Part shown: positions 18,508 through 27,809 of the stretch, in pieces | Layout of the letters: each line of letters starts with the position of its first letter | Position numbering within the stretch: the first letter of the stretch is position 1 | NCBI GenBank assembly: GCA_963809925.1 | Contig: CAWELH010000002.1 | Location: forward strand, 62,001 to 126,000 | Direction: 5' to 3' | DNA length: 64,000 nucleotides | Origin: DASQZK01 sp963809925 | GTDB taxonomy: Bacteria > Bacteroidota > Bacteroidia > Bacteroidales > GCA-2748055 | The notes under the pieces: generated by a model | Databases searched by the model: none | What the model was told of the DNA's origin: nothing | What the model saw: the letters and a program-made list of their open reading frames with translations, nothing else | Position numbers and translations under genes: made by a program

Positions 18508-18570
18508 TTAACCGCAAAACCATGGAGAACTATCTGTCTTACCTTCAAATTCCTGAGGTTTTGCGGCTAA
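18508..18570. other. Long-loop inverted repeat between two PUL genes
   Basis: Arms at 18508-18521 (TTAACCGCAAAACC) and 18557-18570 (GGTTTTGCGGCTAA) pair with one mismatch around a 35-nt loop. It lies downstream of the T9SS binding-protein gene and upstream of the beta-helix gene. It may be a processing or termination hairpin dividing the long operon. No T-run is seen. Confidence 0.5.
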
Positions 18571-18603
18571 CAATATAATTAATCAACTAACCAACGTCAT
18601 CGC

Positions 18604-19674
18604 TTAACGTTTAAGAAATTTAAGCGTATGATTTTCTACTTTTACAAAGTATACGCCGGAATGAAGGTTGTTTAGTTCTATCCTCGTGCGTGTTCCCGCT
18701 GATAGCATTGATTTCACAACCCTTCCGGTAACGTCCATAATGTCGATCCTGGAGGTTTTGGTTGCATCCAATCCTTCAAGAATTATCTGATCGCTTGCCG
18801 GATTTGGGTAGAGACTTACCGAATGCAGGCTAGCATTGTTAATGCCAGTCACAACAGTAAAAGTAATGGTGTATGACTCTGTTGTAGTTCCGTCTTCCGC
18901 AGTCACAAGTACCGTTGCGGTCCGTGCAGCCTCATCCCCCGCGAGATCTGTCGCCTGGGTAATGTCCAGCGAGGCTGAGGTATCTGCCAGCATGGCATCA
19001 ACAACTGGTATATCTGTAGTCCCCTCGGGCAAAAATACATCATAATGCATTACATCGGGACTGAAATCCGCGACGGTACCGCCCTCTATTGTAAGATCTG
19101 CCAGCATAGCATCGGTACCGGGAACATCAACCATCACTATGGCATCATCGATATAGGCCACTTCCTCACCATCAAAGTTTTCCTGATTATAGAACCTGTA
19201 AAAAACATCAACAGTATCTGTGACTTGACTGGTCCATTGCCAGGTGAATTCCTGCCATTCATTAGTGATTAGATTGTCGGTATGTATTGCATTGCTACTT
19301 GAAAAGAAATAGTTTCCGGGTCCATAACCTATTACCCAGGCAAAGAACAGGTTGCCTTCAGTATGATAGGCCCAGACGGAAAAGTCATAGGTAACACCGG
19401 AATCAGCGATGAATACCTGTTGTTGACCAAAGTCGGTATTAGCCTTGTTTCCGGTAACTGAAACTGCTGCAGAGTTTGATCCTCCATGTACAATAGTATT
19501 TTCAACGCTTACAGAAATCCCGTCTTTTTTAATATTCCATCCTGCAAGAGTATCGGATTCCAGTGTTTCCATATCTCCGTTAACAAGGAGATTCTGTGCA
19601 TAGGTATTTCCGGAGAATCCACATACCAGAACTACCAATGCAAGAAGAAGCATTCTAGAGTAACTTTTTTTCAT
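18604..19674 (-). CDS. T9SS-secreted carbohydrate-binding-type protein
   Basis: 356 residues. A signal peptide (1-26) is followed by a jelly-roll module resembling CBM4/9-like domains (about 28-185: LLVNGDMET, AGWNI, YDFSVWAY, YIDDAIV). A cadherin-like beta-sandwich domain follows (about 190-275). The C-terminus (about 283-356: VSLYPNPASDQ, IDIMDVTGRVVKS, LHSGVYFVKV) is a type A T9SS sorting domain, so the product is exported by T9SS and anchored or released. No catalytic domain is visible; it may capture the PUL glycan. A predicted LacI operator lies 61-80 bp upstream. Confidence 0.82.
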   Translation of the reverse strand: MKKSYSRMLLLALVVLVCGFSGNTYAQNLLVNGDMETLESDTLAGWNIKKDGISVSVENTIVHGGSNSAAVSVTGNKANTDFGQQQVFIADSGVTYDFSVWAYHTEGNLFFAWVIGYGPGNYFFSSSNAIHTDNLITNEWQEFTWQWTSQVTDTVDVFYRFYNQENFDGEEVAYIDDAIVMVDVPGTDAMLADLTIEGGTVADFSPDVMHYDVFLPEGTTDIPVVDAMLADTSASLDITQATDLAGDEAARTATVLVTAEDGTTTESYTITFTVVTGINNASLHSVSLYPNPASDQIILEGLDATKTSRIDIMDVTGRVVKSMLSAGTRTRIELNNLHSGVYFVKVENHTLKFLKR

Positions 19675-19734
19675 AAAGCATGAATTTTAGTTGAATATTA
19701 ACGATTTAAGCCAAAATTATAAATTTATAAATAT

Positions 19735-19754
19735 TAAAACAAACGTTTGCGCAA
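19735..19754. promoter_or_regulatory. Predicted LacI-family operator, site 1
   Basis: TAAAACAAAC/GTTTGCGCAA is an imperfect palindrome centred on CG. The right half GTTTGCGCAA matches the half-site found at three other promoters in the window. It lies 61-80 bp before the T9SS binding-protein start and suggests an internal regulated promoter in the PUL series. Confidence 0.6.
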
Positions 19755-19819
19755 ATAAGTTTTAAAAAAAAATAGCATTTTTATATCTCAAATTCCGAAA
19801 TCTCTCAGTATCCATATTT

Positions 19820-21025
19820 TTATTGATTCACAAAGTATTTTGTTTCCTGCTTTCCTCCGGCATAAATAATCCGGAGCAACTTCAGCCCACGACCACCAGG
19901 TTTTAAATCGATCGTCTTTTGAATATTACCGACATAGATAATCTGTTCGCAGGATCCGGAGGAAGAATATACGATGATCCTATCGATGGGATGTTCCGCA
20001 CGGACGGTAAGCTTATCTGATGACGGATTGGGATAGATGACCGTATTTTCCTCAACACCTTTTCCCTGCAGCCAGGAGTCTGTCAGATCAGGCACAAGAC
20101 CCTGACCGGATAGAAATTCCATCATGAAATAGAGGGAGTAAATAAAGTCGTGGTGACCTTCGCCACTCTTACTCTCACTATAGTTACCAAAACCATGCCC
20201 ACGTCCCTTGAAAATATATAACTGATCGTCACAGCCCAGGTCCTGGTAAGCTAAATCCCATTTTTTCATGCTTCCAATCGGGGCGAGATTGTCGGATGAA
20301 CCATTAAGCAGCAGGGACGGTACGGATCTGCAAACGGTATCAATATTCTGTAACGGTGAAAAGGTAATCCAGTTGTCGCCAAAGTATTCGTGTCCATCCT
20401 GCCAGCCTTCCTCAGACAAGTCAATGACGGCATTCTGCAATATCAGGGCATCAGGACAGGAGGATATTTCCAGGTTCTCATGCTGAGCTTCGAATCCACT
20501 GATGTATGCAGTTGACGCCGCAAGTTGACCTCCGGCACTCATTCCAGTTGCAATGATCATGTGTTCATCCGTATTCAGTGAAGTTGAATACTGACGAATA
20601 TACCGGATTGCAGATTTTGCATCCTCCAGCTCGTCATAAGGTGTAACATCCGGTGAATCATCAAACACCCGGTACTTTACGATGACCGTATTAAATCCCA
20701 AACCGGCAAAATACCATGCGTACTGTCTGTATTGATTCAGGGCTCTCGTCTGCCATCCCCCACCGTGAAAAAAGAGTATAGCCGGAAACGGACCACCTTC
20801 CATCCGGCTCCGGTAAATACTTAAGGTTAGATTTATCCAGGTCAAATCTTTATAGGTAATGACCTCATCCCAGTCGGGTAAGTTATCAAGAGACCCCACT
20901 TCAAAATTTTCATAAAACGCTATGGCTGAATCATCTGAAGAAAATATGGAATCAGCATCAGAGCCCTGGGAAAATCCCCTGACGATGAAAAAGAGAGCCA
21001 ATAAGATGATCCCGGATTTCTTCAT
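19820..21025 (-). CDS. T9SS-secreted alpha/beta-hydrolase esterase
   Basis: 401 residues with a signal peptide (1-19). FFHGGGW gives the oxyanion-hole HGGG motif, GMSAGG holds the nucleophile Ser163, an Asp lies in LLNGSSDNLAP and a His in GRGHGFG, so a full triad is present. The C-terminal 75 residues (VIYPNPSSDKL to KYFVNQ) are a type A T9SS sorting domain. It resembles carbohydrate esterases that remove acetyl or feruloyl groups. Its neighbours suggest deacylation of the PUL glycan outside the cell. Confidence 0.85.
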   Translation of the reverse strand: MKKSGIILLALFFIVRGFSQGSDADSIFSSDDSAIAFYENFEVGSLDNLPDWDEVITYKDLTWINLTLSIYRSRMEGGPFPAILFFHGGGWQTRALNQYRQYAWYFAGLGFNTVIVKYRVFDDSPDVTPYDELEDAKSAIRYIRQYSTSLNTDEHMIIATGMSAGGQLAASTAYISGFEAQHENLEISSCPDALILQNAVIDLSEEGWQDGHEYFGDNWITFSPLQNIDTVCRSVPSLLLNGSSDNLAPIGSMKKWDLAYQDLGCDDQLYIFKGRGHGFGNYSESKSGEGHHDFIYSLYFMMEFLSGQGLVPDLTDSWLQGKGVEENTVIYPNPSSDKLTVRAEHPIDRIIVYSSSGSCEQIIYVGNIQKTIDLKPGGRGLKLLRIIYAGGKQETKYFVNQ

Positions 21026-21124
21026 TGCAATATAATATTTCTAGCTCTTACCGATCGCGAAAAACTTCCAACTATCGTTTGTTCTTCCTTGCATTTTGCA
21101 CTTGACTGTGGTTAGCAATTATAT

Positions 21125-22684
21125 TTAAAACTTTATATTATTGGGTTTTTCATCATAAATAACGGCATACTCAAGTTTGATATCAGCATAATCTACAGGG
21201 TTAAGGATTTTGATGACGACCTTATGTTTTCCTCTGGGAAGTTGGTATTTCCAAAAAGGAGTAAACCGTCTCTGGTTTGTAGCAGTCGGAAGTCTGGCCT
21301 TTTCAACGAGTTTTCCGTCAATATACATTTCCGTGTTAAAAACGTAGTTCCGGTCACCATAATCCTTGATATTCGGCGGCCCAGCCAGTGCAAAACCAAT
21401 ACCTTCAAACTCAAAGCTGATCTGGTCCTTCGATTGTACCGGTACAATCCTGGTAACCGGGTAATGACCTTCGAATGCCACTTCAAGTGGAACCGTTTGT
21501 GGTTTTTGAAGTGAAATCACAACCTTATCCTTATCCACTTTTCCGCCATTCCGCAGGATCATCTTTTCGGCATGTCTGAAGGACATAGCATATGCATCGA
21601 CAAGAGAAATCTTAGTACCCATAAAGGGAATATCTTCGACCTTACTCAGACCCTGGGTCCAGAAGGCGGGGATATTTTTGAAACCAACGATGGCTGCAAG
21701 CACGCCACCGGCAGTTCCCGGATTGCAGTCGGCATCGTCGCCGCAGCGTGTAGCAATTTCGAAGGTACGGGTAAAGTCGCCGTCTCCGTATAACAGGCCG
21801 GTGACCACATGTGCCGCGTTTATTTTTGCATCAATATTAAATGGTTCGAATACGCCCAGTGGTGATCCGATGTCAGAAGCCCATTTAAGATTTGTTTTCA
21901 CCCATGTGGCTTTCCAGTCATCCGGATTTTCGTCATGCCACTTCAGCACATCGCTAATGCATTGCGCAAATTTACTTTCGGCAGGGATGACTGAGAGTGC
22001 CTCCCTGATAATCGGTTCGATGTCGCTGATATCATCTGAAACCAGTGCCAGGGAGTACAGTCCTGCCACGAATACACCTCCGTAGTATCCATCGCCGTAA
22101 TTCATGATATGTCCTACTTTGTTGCACATCTTTACCGCGGAGTTGATCATCCCGGGCGACATGATGCCTGCAAAATCGGCCTCGATCTGGAAGTCGATGT
22201 CATCCGCACAGGGATTGTTCAGCCAGAATCCCGATTCAGGAGGCTTCAGTCCGTTCTGGATATTATACCTGGCTGTCTGGTTGGCAAACCAAAGCTTATA
22301 ATCGGCGTGTGCAAAGGATTCCGCGAAATCCATTGCCGGAGCGTCAATCCCTTTGTCTTCAATAACCTGCATAAAGCTGAGATCCATATATACATCATCG
22401 TAAGTTCCGGGACGTTCACGGTATTCCACTGCCATGGAAGAATCATTCCAGACCAGTTTATGATAATCTCTGATCATGGTTGAATTATAGCGGAATTCCG
22501 AAGGCACACCAAATGTGACCCCGATGGTTTGTGCTGCCCACGCTCCCTTGATCTTATCTTTCAGAACATCGGCGGATATGGTAAGACTGTTATCAGACCG
22601 GCTCATGCCCTTCTGTTGCGGAAAAGCATGAACGCCCAGTAAAACCGGAACAATAATAAAAATCAGTGTTTTCATAAATTTCAA
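21125..22684 (-). CDS. Exported ADP-ribosylglycohydrolase family protein
   Basis: 519 residues with a signal peptide (1-23). The all-alpha ADP-ribosylglycohydrolase fold is shown by the N-terminal metal motif YDDVYMD (Asp96, Asp97, Asp101) and the C-terminal motif GDDADCNPGTAGG (Asp316, Asp317, Asp319, Asn321), the two halves of the di-metal site. A beta-rich domain of about 130 residues follows. Known family members hydrolyse N- or O-glycosidic bonds to ADP-ribose; exported PUL versions may act on other ribosides or glycosides. It sits between a T9SS esterase and a GH49-like enzyme, and the same regulon encodes a ribokinase. Confidence 0.82.
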   Translation of the reverse strand: MKFMKTLIFIIVPVLLGVHAFPQQKGMSRSDNSLTISADVLKDKIKGAWAAQTIGVTFGVPSEFRYNSTMIRDYHKLVWNDSSMAVEYRERPGTYDDVYMDLSFMQVIEDKGIDAPAMDFAESFAHADYKLWFANQTARYNIQNGLKPPESGFWLNNPCADDIDFQIEADFAGIMSPGMINSAVKMCNKVGHIMNYGDGYYGGVFVAGLYSLALVSDDISDIEPIIREALSVIPAESKFAQCISDVLKWHDENPDDWKATWVKTNLKWASDIGSPLGVFEPFNIDAKINAAHVVTGLLYGDGDFTRTFEIATRCGDDADCNPGTAGGVLAAIVGFKNIPAFWTQGLSKVEDIPFMGTKISLVDAYAMSFRHAEKMILRNGGKVDKDKVVISLQKPQTVPLEVAFEGHYPVTRIVPVQSKDQISFEFEGIGFALAGPPNIKDYGDRNYVFNTEMYIDGKLVEKARLPTATNQRRFTPFWKYQLPRGKHKVVIKILNPVDYADIKLEYAVIYDEKPNNIKF

Positions 22685-22742
22685 ATTTTAAATCACATGC
22701 CAGAGCAAAGGTTAAATCGTGTTTCGAACTGCTCCAGACCGA

Positions 22743-25361
22743 TCAATTTTTAATAAACTTCAACCGGTTACCTTCACCGGTGACAAGAATATAGAAGCCT
22801 GCACGAAGGGAAGACACATTAATACTGTTTCCCTTTCCTGCCAGGAGCAACCGACCCGATGAGCTAAAAACCATATATTCAGTCGATGATACTGCCCCTT
22901 TAAGGTATATAACATCCATGGCGGGGTTAGGAAAAAGCGTTACATTGCCCTTAGCTTTGTCGACAGGAATGAAGATTCCGGTTGTTTGTGCTTCCGGAAG
23001 AAACAACGGCGTTTCCAGGTATCGGGTCTGAGTACCGGTTACGGAAATCCAGTCAGGAGGTCCGATCTGGACATCATCCATGTAAATTACCGCATTTACT
23101 TCAAAACCCCGGAACATAAGCTGATATTTCCCATCGGGCGTCGCATCCAGTGTTATTGTGCGACTGTATACTGCCCAGTCCCTTGTCAGTTTAATTTCTC
23201 CCAGTTCGGTCACTTCGTAAGTCTCATCATCCTGAATGAAAGGAACCAGGCTGACATCATTGATATTGGATTTGGCCCTGAAACGGATCGTGAATGTTTT
23301 ACCCAGAGATATTAGAAATTTCTCATCACATTTAATAACATAGGAAGCATCACCCCCGAGATCCGTGACCAGTGATTTCAATCCGCCAGTTCCCTCCACA
23401 CCAACATCAGGGTAAAGCTTCACTGAAAGGTTCGTGTTGCCTGCAATGGCGCTCCATCCCCCATCTTCCATATCACCCTTTGTGATGTAATTTGTGTTGG
23501 TAAGGAGCTGATTGTTAAAAATAACGCTGTCAAATACAAATCCTCTGAAGAAATCGTCGGGATCCTCTCCTTTTATTTCATTTACAAAACTGGTATTCAT
23601 CGGCATCGTGACATTCCAGTTTTTCAGAACCAGACCATGAATATGATTATGGGTATAAGGATCCGGAGTGATCTTAAATACCTTGGGAACAGGATTTTCA
23701 GTGACTACATCTTCGATCAGCCAGTTTTCCATCAGATCGGATTTGCCAGCATCCTGGTAATGATTCCCGACATTACACAAAAGAGCTGAATTGAACCCTG
23801 GTTTATCCCATTCAGCATGGAGTACATCAATCCTGCTCAATTTTACGCCTTTGGATGTTGAGCCACCCACAGCTCCACCCCAGCTCATCTGGATAATACC
23901 TCCGTTGTCGAGCTGCCAAATCACGATGTCTGACCAGGTAATGGAATCGCGGTATACTTTCATCGCATCATCATTCGCCCAAACAAAACACTTGGACACG
24001 TTTGAACCGGCGTAAGCCGCAATACCGTCGCAATTCCATACCCAGCCTCCTATTGTCTTGGTATAGCTGACGGTATTATGAGTTCCGATTAACCTTACGG
24101 CAAAGAATTTAAAATCAGCGACTACGAGTCCTTCAATCTTAATATTGTTACTTCCGTTAATTGCTTCGACACTATGAGATTCCCGATAATTTAGGTGTGC
24201 AGCGGATAGTACTCCTCTCCCGAATATTCTCACATTGGGATTTCCATCCATAATAAGGCTGCCATAGACCCATGCACCATCTTCAAAGTAGACATTTTTA
24301 ATATTATGTGGTATATGAAATACGCCAATGTCGTGGACACCTTTCTCGAAATAAATTCCTGAATACGTTTGGGGAATCGCCGAAACATCGCCGGCAGAGG
24401 CTTTACTCAACACAAGGTATTGCGGATCATCTTTTGCCGGAATATCGGTTTCAGGCGGATCGGCAAAAATCATAAGACCGTTTTTATAGCCGTTTTCACC
24501 TACTTCCACGGAATACTGTGCTGGCTCAGTGATGGTGAAGGTAATGGAGTTACCATCAATCGTAGGTATTACACCATAACGGGAGGGCAGTATCCTGACA
24601 CTTTGTCCCAAAACGGGCACCTTATCCGTATCGGTAATGGTAACGCGAAATGTAACAGGGTCATCGACGGTAAATTTTGCCCAGTTGATGGTACGGCCGG
24701 CAAATATTCCGAGAGGTGTCTGGTCTTTGCTCGCCATTCCCTGGTACCCTGGTGAATATACCGGACATGCGTGGCGGAATACATTCAGATTCAAGTTTGT
24801 ATCACCTTGAACAACATGCACTTCATAAATGTCGGATTGCGGTACCTCACTAAAAACATCAGGTCCGATCTGAAGGTCATCCACAACTATGGTTCCGGTA
24901 TTATACCCTCTGAATTTCACCTTATAATTATCCGACGTTGCTGTCCCAATCGTTGCTGTAAAGCTGTATTTCTTCCATTCGGTTGTCAGGTAAGCGTCAC
25001 CGAAATTCATCCATTCGAGATTATCTGATTCCTGTATCCATGGTTGTAACCTCGTACCATCAACCGTGCTTTTCGCCTGAAAGCTAACTGTGATGCGGGC
25101 AAATTTATCCAGGTGAAAAATCTCTTCGCAGCGGAGTATAAAATAGGTGTCACCGCCCATGTCTGTGACTACGGATACCATAGCGGTGGATCCGTTTACA
25201 CCCTGACCGGCTTCAAAGCTGCTCACCAGATCAGTATTTCGCGGTACATCACTCCAGCCTCCACTTTCCATATCACCGGTGGTTAGAAGGTTTGAGGTTT
25301 GCGCCGACAACCATGCTACATTCAGAAAAAGTAAAGTGATGTATAGTAAAAAATGTTTCAT
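22743..25361 (-). CDS. T9SS-secreted beta-helix glycoside hydrolase (GH49/GH28-like) with two CBM-like modules
   Basis: 872 residues. Signal peptide (1-20); a jelly-roll module (about 22-165, NLLTTGDMESGGW); a beta-sandwich (about 175-300); a right-handed beta-helix (about 310-620); a second jelly-roll (about 630-780, TKGDMEDGGW); and a C-terminal T9SS sorting domain (VTLFPNPAMDVIYL to LKFIKN). The likely catalytic Asp residues are Asp445 (NCDGIAAY) and Asp464/Asp465 (NDDAMK). The 19/20-residue spacing matches my recollection of GH49 dextranases better than GH28 polygalacturonases. It would be an endo-acting enzyme on the PUL glycan. Confidence 0.78.
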   Translation of the reverse strand: MKHFLLYITLLFLNVAWLSAQTSNLLTTGDMESGGWSDVPRNTDLVSSFEAGQGVNGSTAMVSVVTDMGGDTYFILRCEEIFHLDKFARITVSFQAKSTVDGTRLQPWIQESDNLEWMNFGDAYLTTEWKKYSFTATIGTATSDNYKVKFRGYNTGTIVVDDLQIGPDVFSEVPQSDIYEVHVVQGDTNLNLNVFRHACPVYSPGYQGMASKDQTPLGIFAGRTINWAKFTVDDPVTFRVTITDTDKVPVLGQSVRILPSRYGVIPTIDGNSITFTITEPAQYSVEVGENGYKNGLMIFADPPETDIPAKDDPQYLVLSKASAGDVSAIPQTYSGIYFEKGVHDIGVFHIPHNIKNVYFEDGAWVYGSLIMDGNPNVRIFGRGVLSAAHLNYRESHSVEAINGSNNIKIEGLVVADFKFFAVRLIGTHNTVSYTKTIGGWVWNCDGIAAYAGSNVSKCFVWANDDAMKVYRDSITWSDIVIWQLDNGGIIQMSWGGAVGGSTSKGVKLSRIDVLHAEWDKPGFNSALLCNVGNHYQDAGKSDLMENWLIEDVVTENPVPKVFKITPDPYTHNHIHGLVLKNWNVTMPMNTSFVNEIKGEDPDDFFRGFVFDSVIFNNQLLTNTNYITKGDMEDGGWSAIAGNTNLSVKLYPDVGVEGTGGLKSLVTDLGGDASYVIKCDEKFLISLGKTFTIRFRAKSNINDVSLVPFIQDDETYEVTELGEIKLTRDWAVYSRTITLDATPDGKYQLMFRGFEVNAVIYMDDVQIGPPDWISVTGTQTRYLETPLFLPEAQTTGIFIPVDKAKGNVTLFPNPAMDVIYLKGAVSSTEYMVFSSSGRLLLAGKGNSINVSSLRAGFYILVTGEGNRLKFIKN

Positions 25362-25709
25362 AATTTGCCTCGTTACCTTGTTTGTCCGTTCAAATTAGAC
25401 CATCTACGCTCAGGAAATAAGAGTGATGGAGTGATACGTGATGTTCATCTCCATGTCAATTATTATCCTTTTTCCTTGGTACCACGCACTCTCCCAACCA
25501 CTGCTACCCCTGGCCCCTTAAAGGGGAAGCCCATCGCACCGCGGGTCCCATAAACCTGCTGTCAGCAAGATGATCACAGTTTGTGAAAATTCTTCATTCG
25601 ATATTCAATATTCTATTAAAAGCCCTGAGTACCAACATCTTTCTTTTTCCTTTTTCCTTTTTCCTTTCTCCTTTCTCCTTCACCTCCCTCCACTTCAACC
25701 CCCCGTCAC
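25362..25709. other. Intergenic region with a CCCCTTAAAGGGG palindrome and a pyrimidine tract
   Basis: 348 bp between the GH127 stop and the beta-helix gene start. CCCCTTAAAGGGG at 25514-25526 is a perfect palindrome around a central A. 25643-25680 is a run of short CCTTTTT/CCTTTCT repeats. No gene is supported. The long gap suggests either a terminator or a new promoter inside the PUL series. Confidence 0.55.
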
Positions 25710-27638
25710 CTACCTGGTCAAAGAATCCATCACCCATGTTAGCCGCCAGGTTCCGTCTGTCCTGCCGCCAGCTTCATAGTATGGCAGAAAAACCAGAGGG
25801 GTCGAATCGGGTAGTCTCAATTCCCAGGCCGGTCCATGGAATCCATTACCAGGATCGACAGGAATGAGATATGATTCCGGATTTCCCCGGGGCAGGGTAA
25901 TGACCTTTTCCCGGTTTGCTCCTTCAATGAGACCATTGGTGGCATATACCAGGGGACCCCGGGAAAGGGAGAACCAGTCAGCACGGTAAATATCTTTTTT
26001 ACTTTGAGGCACGGTAGCATACTCCGAGCGGTGGTTTATTTTCAGATGCAAAGGAAAAGAGATCTCAATTTTATTTTCTTTCTCCCAGGGCTGTTCAATG
26101 CGAAAAAATTCACCGCTTACAATTCCATTTTTTACTGCCTTCCCATTCACTTTTATCAGAACAGAGTCAGCCCATTCCGGGATACGGAGGAATAAAGGAA
26201 AGCCGGATTTCCTTTCCATGAGCAGGTTGATTTCGACATGTCCGTCGAAAGGGTATGAGGTATTCTGTCGGAGGTGTACCATTCCGTTCCCAACTTCAAT
26301 GTTTGCCTCACTTTCGGTATAGAGATTACAAGAAACACCACCTTTCATTTTGCTATAGATGAGCCCGGCAACTTCCTCCAGGGCCATTGCACCACTTGAA
26401 GGGCAGCAATCATTGAAGTTAGCTTCATGCCTCCTGCCATTTGCGAAAGAATGATAACACCACTCGATCCCATCGGGATATGCAGCGCCTGAGAGGGCAT
26501 TATACATAGTTTTCTCTATCTCCTGAAGATAGCATGCCAATCCGGTAATTCGGAACAATTCCTTATTGAGCTGGATCCAGGCCATTGAACTGCACGTTTC
26601 AACAAATCCGTACGGACTCCAAAATCCGGGACGATCGAAACATTCATAAAAATTTCCGATACCGCCCCAGGGTCCCCCGCATATGGTAAGATGATTGTCC
26701 AGAATGTTTTTCCACCCATTCTTTGCTGCCGTTAGGTAGTCTTCATTCCCAGTGATTTCATAAAGTCCCGCAAGAGCCTTAAGATTCCAGATAATCTGAT
26801 ATGCTTTTCCATCACCGACAGCAGACAGATCGCGATGGTTAAGTGTAACCTGTATCAGCATTAGGCCTTCTTTTTCATTCATCTCATGCACGATCAACTT
26901 CGCCAGCTCAAGATACCGGTTATCATGAGTCAGTTTGTACAATTCTACCACAGGATCCAGCGCTACGGTTGCTGAAATGCCATCCCTGGTTCCAAAGCCA
27001 GTTAACGGCCTCGTTCCGTCGCCGAATGTCCTCAGGAAGAGTTCGCCGATCCTTTTTGCAGCATTGGCATAAGCCATCCGGGGAAAATATCCGTTTACCT
27101 CAAGTAATCCGAGTACCATATAACTCATGTTCCAGACATCCCAGGATCGTTTATGGGACACGGCATCGTTCGTTAGCCTCTGCTCCGGAGAATAGGTTCC
27201 CATATACCCGTCAACTTCCTGGTTTTTGACCAGTTTGTCAGCCGTACTGAATAATAGCGATTTAAGGCTTGTATCGCCCGTCCTGGCAACAGCCAGAGCC
27301 GTGGCATACAACCATTTCCCGGCATGTTCACCATACCAGTCGGTTTTTTTATTATTGAGTCGCGATTCTGAAGTAAACAGAGAAATAAGTGCTCCCCCCT
27401 GCCAGGAAGGCAATGCCATCAAGCGCCCCGATTCACTGCTTTTCAGCTCTTCTCCAAGGAATCCCTGGACAGAAATGTCTGATGGGGAAAAGAGCTCAAC
27501 CACATTTTGCTTTGTATTTGCAGTACTTTGGCAAAATACGGTTCCTGCCGGAAAAAAGGGCTTCAATACCAGAATGATCAACATTCCTGACAGAAATATC
27601 CGTACGTGATTTCGTAATATTCTCACCCTTCCTTCCAT
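25710..27638 (-). CDS. GH127-family beta-L-arabinofuranosidase-like enzyme
   Basis: 642 residues with an N-terminal signal or anchor (about 15-37). An (alpha/alpha)6 barrel is followed by beta domains. The GH127 catalytic set is visible: Glu347 and Cys349 in VETCSS, and the Cys411-Cys412 pair in NDCCPSSG; in characterised GH127 enzymes these hold a zinc and one Cys is the nucleophile. The enzyme would remove beta-L-arabinofuranose or a related sugar from the glycan. It follows the DUF1735 lipoprotein gene on the same strand after 171 bp. Related families (GH142, GH146) share this architecture, so the linkage is uncertain. Confidence 0.85.
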   Translation of the reverse strand: MEGRVRILRNHVRIFLSGMLIILVLKPFFPAGTVFCQSTANTKQNVVELFSPSDISVQGFLGEELKSSESGRLMALPSWQGGALISLFTSESRLNNKKTDWYGEHAGKWLYATALAVARTGDTSLKSLLFSTADKLVKNQEVDGYMGTYSPEQRLTNDAVSHKRSWDVWNMSYMVLGLLEVNGYFPRMAYANAAKRIGELFLRTFGDGTRPLTGFGTRDGISATVALDPVVELYKLTHDNRYLELAKLIVHEMNEKEGLMLIQVTLNHRDLSAVGDGKAYQIIWNLKALAGLYEITGNEDYLTAAKNGWKNILDNHLTICGGPWGGIGNFYECFDRPGFWSPYGFVETCSSMAWIQLNKELFRITGLACYLQEIEKTMYNALSGAAYPDGIEWCYHSFANGRRHEANFNDCCPSSGAMALEEVAGLIYSKMKGGVSCNLYTESEANIEVGNGMVHLRQNTSYPFDGHVEINLLMERKSGFPLFLRIPEWADSVLIKVNGKAVKNGIVSGEFFRIEQPWEKENKIEISFPLHLKINHRSEYATVPQSKKDIYRADWFSLSRGPLVYATNGLIEGANREKVITLPRGNPESYLIPVDPGNGFHGPAWELRLPDSTPLVFLPYYEAGGRTDGTWRLTWVMDSLTR

Positions 27639-27809
27639 ATCTCCATTTTAATTTGTTTTCACCGGCAACACCGCATGATGCCGGCTTTTGTACTACCAAG
27701 CCAAAATCTGTAATGATTGACAGGTTGAAAGGCAATAATCCGGACTATAATGTCAATCAGAAGTGCTTCTGTCTCCGAAGGTCTTAGCAGCACAATGGTT
27801 TGCAGATAC

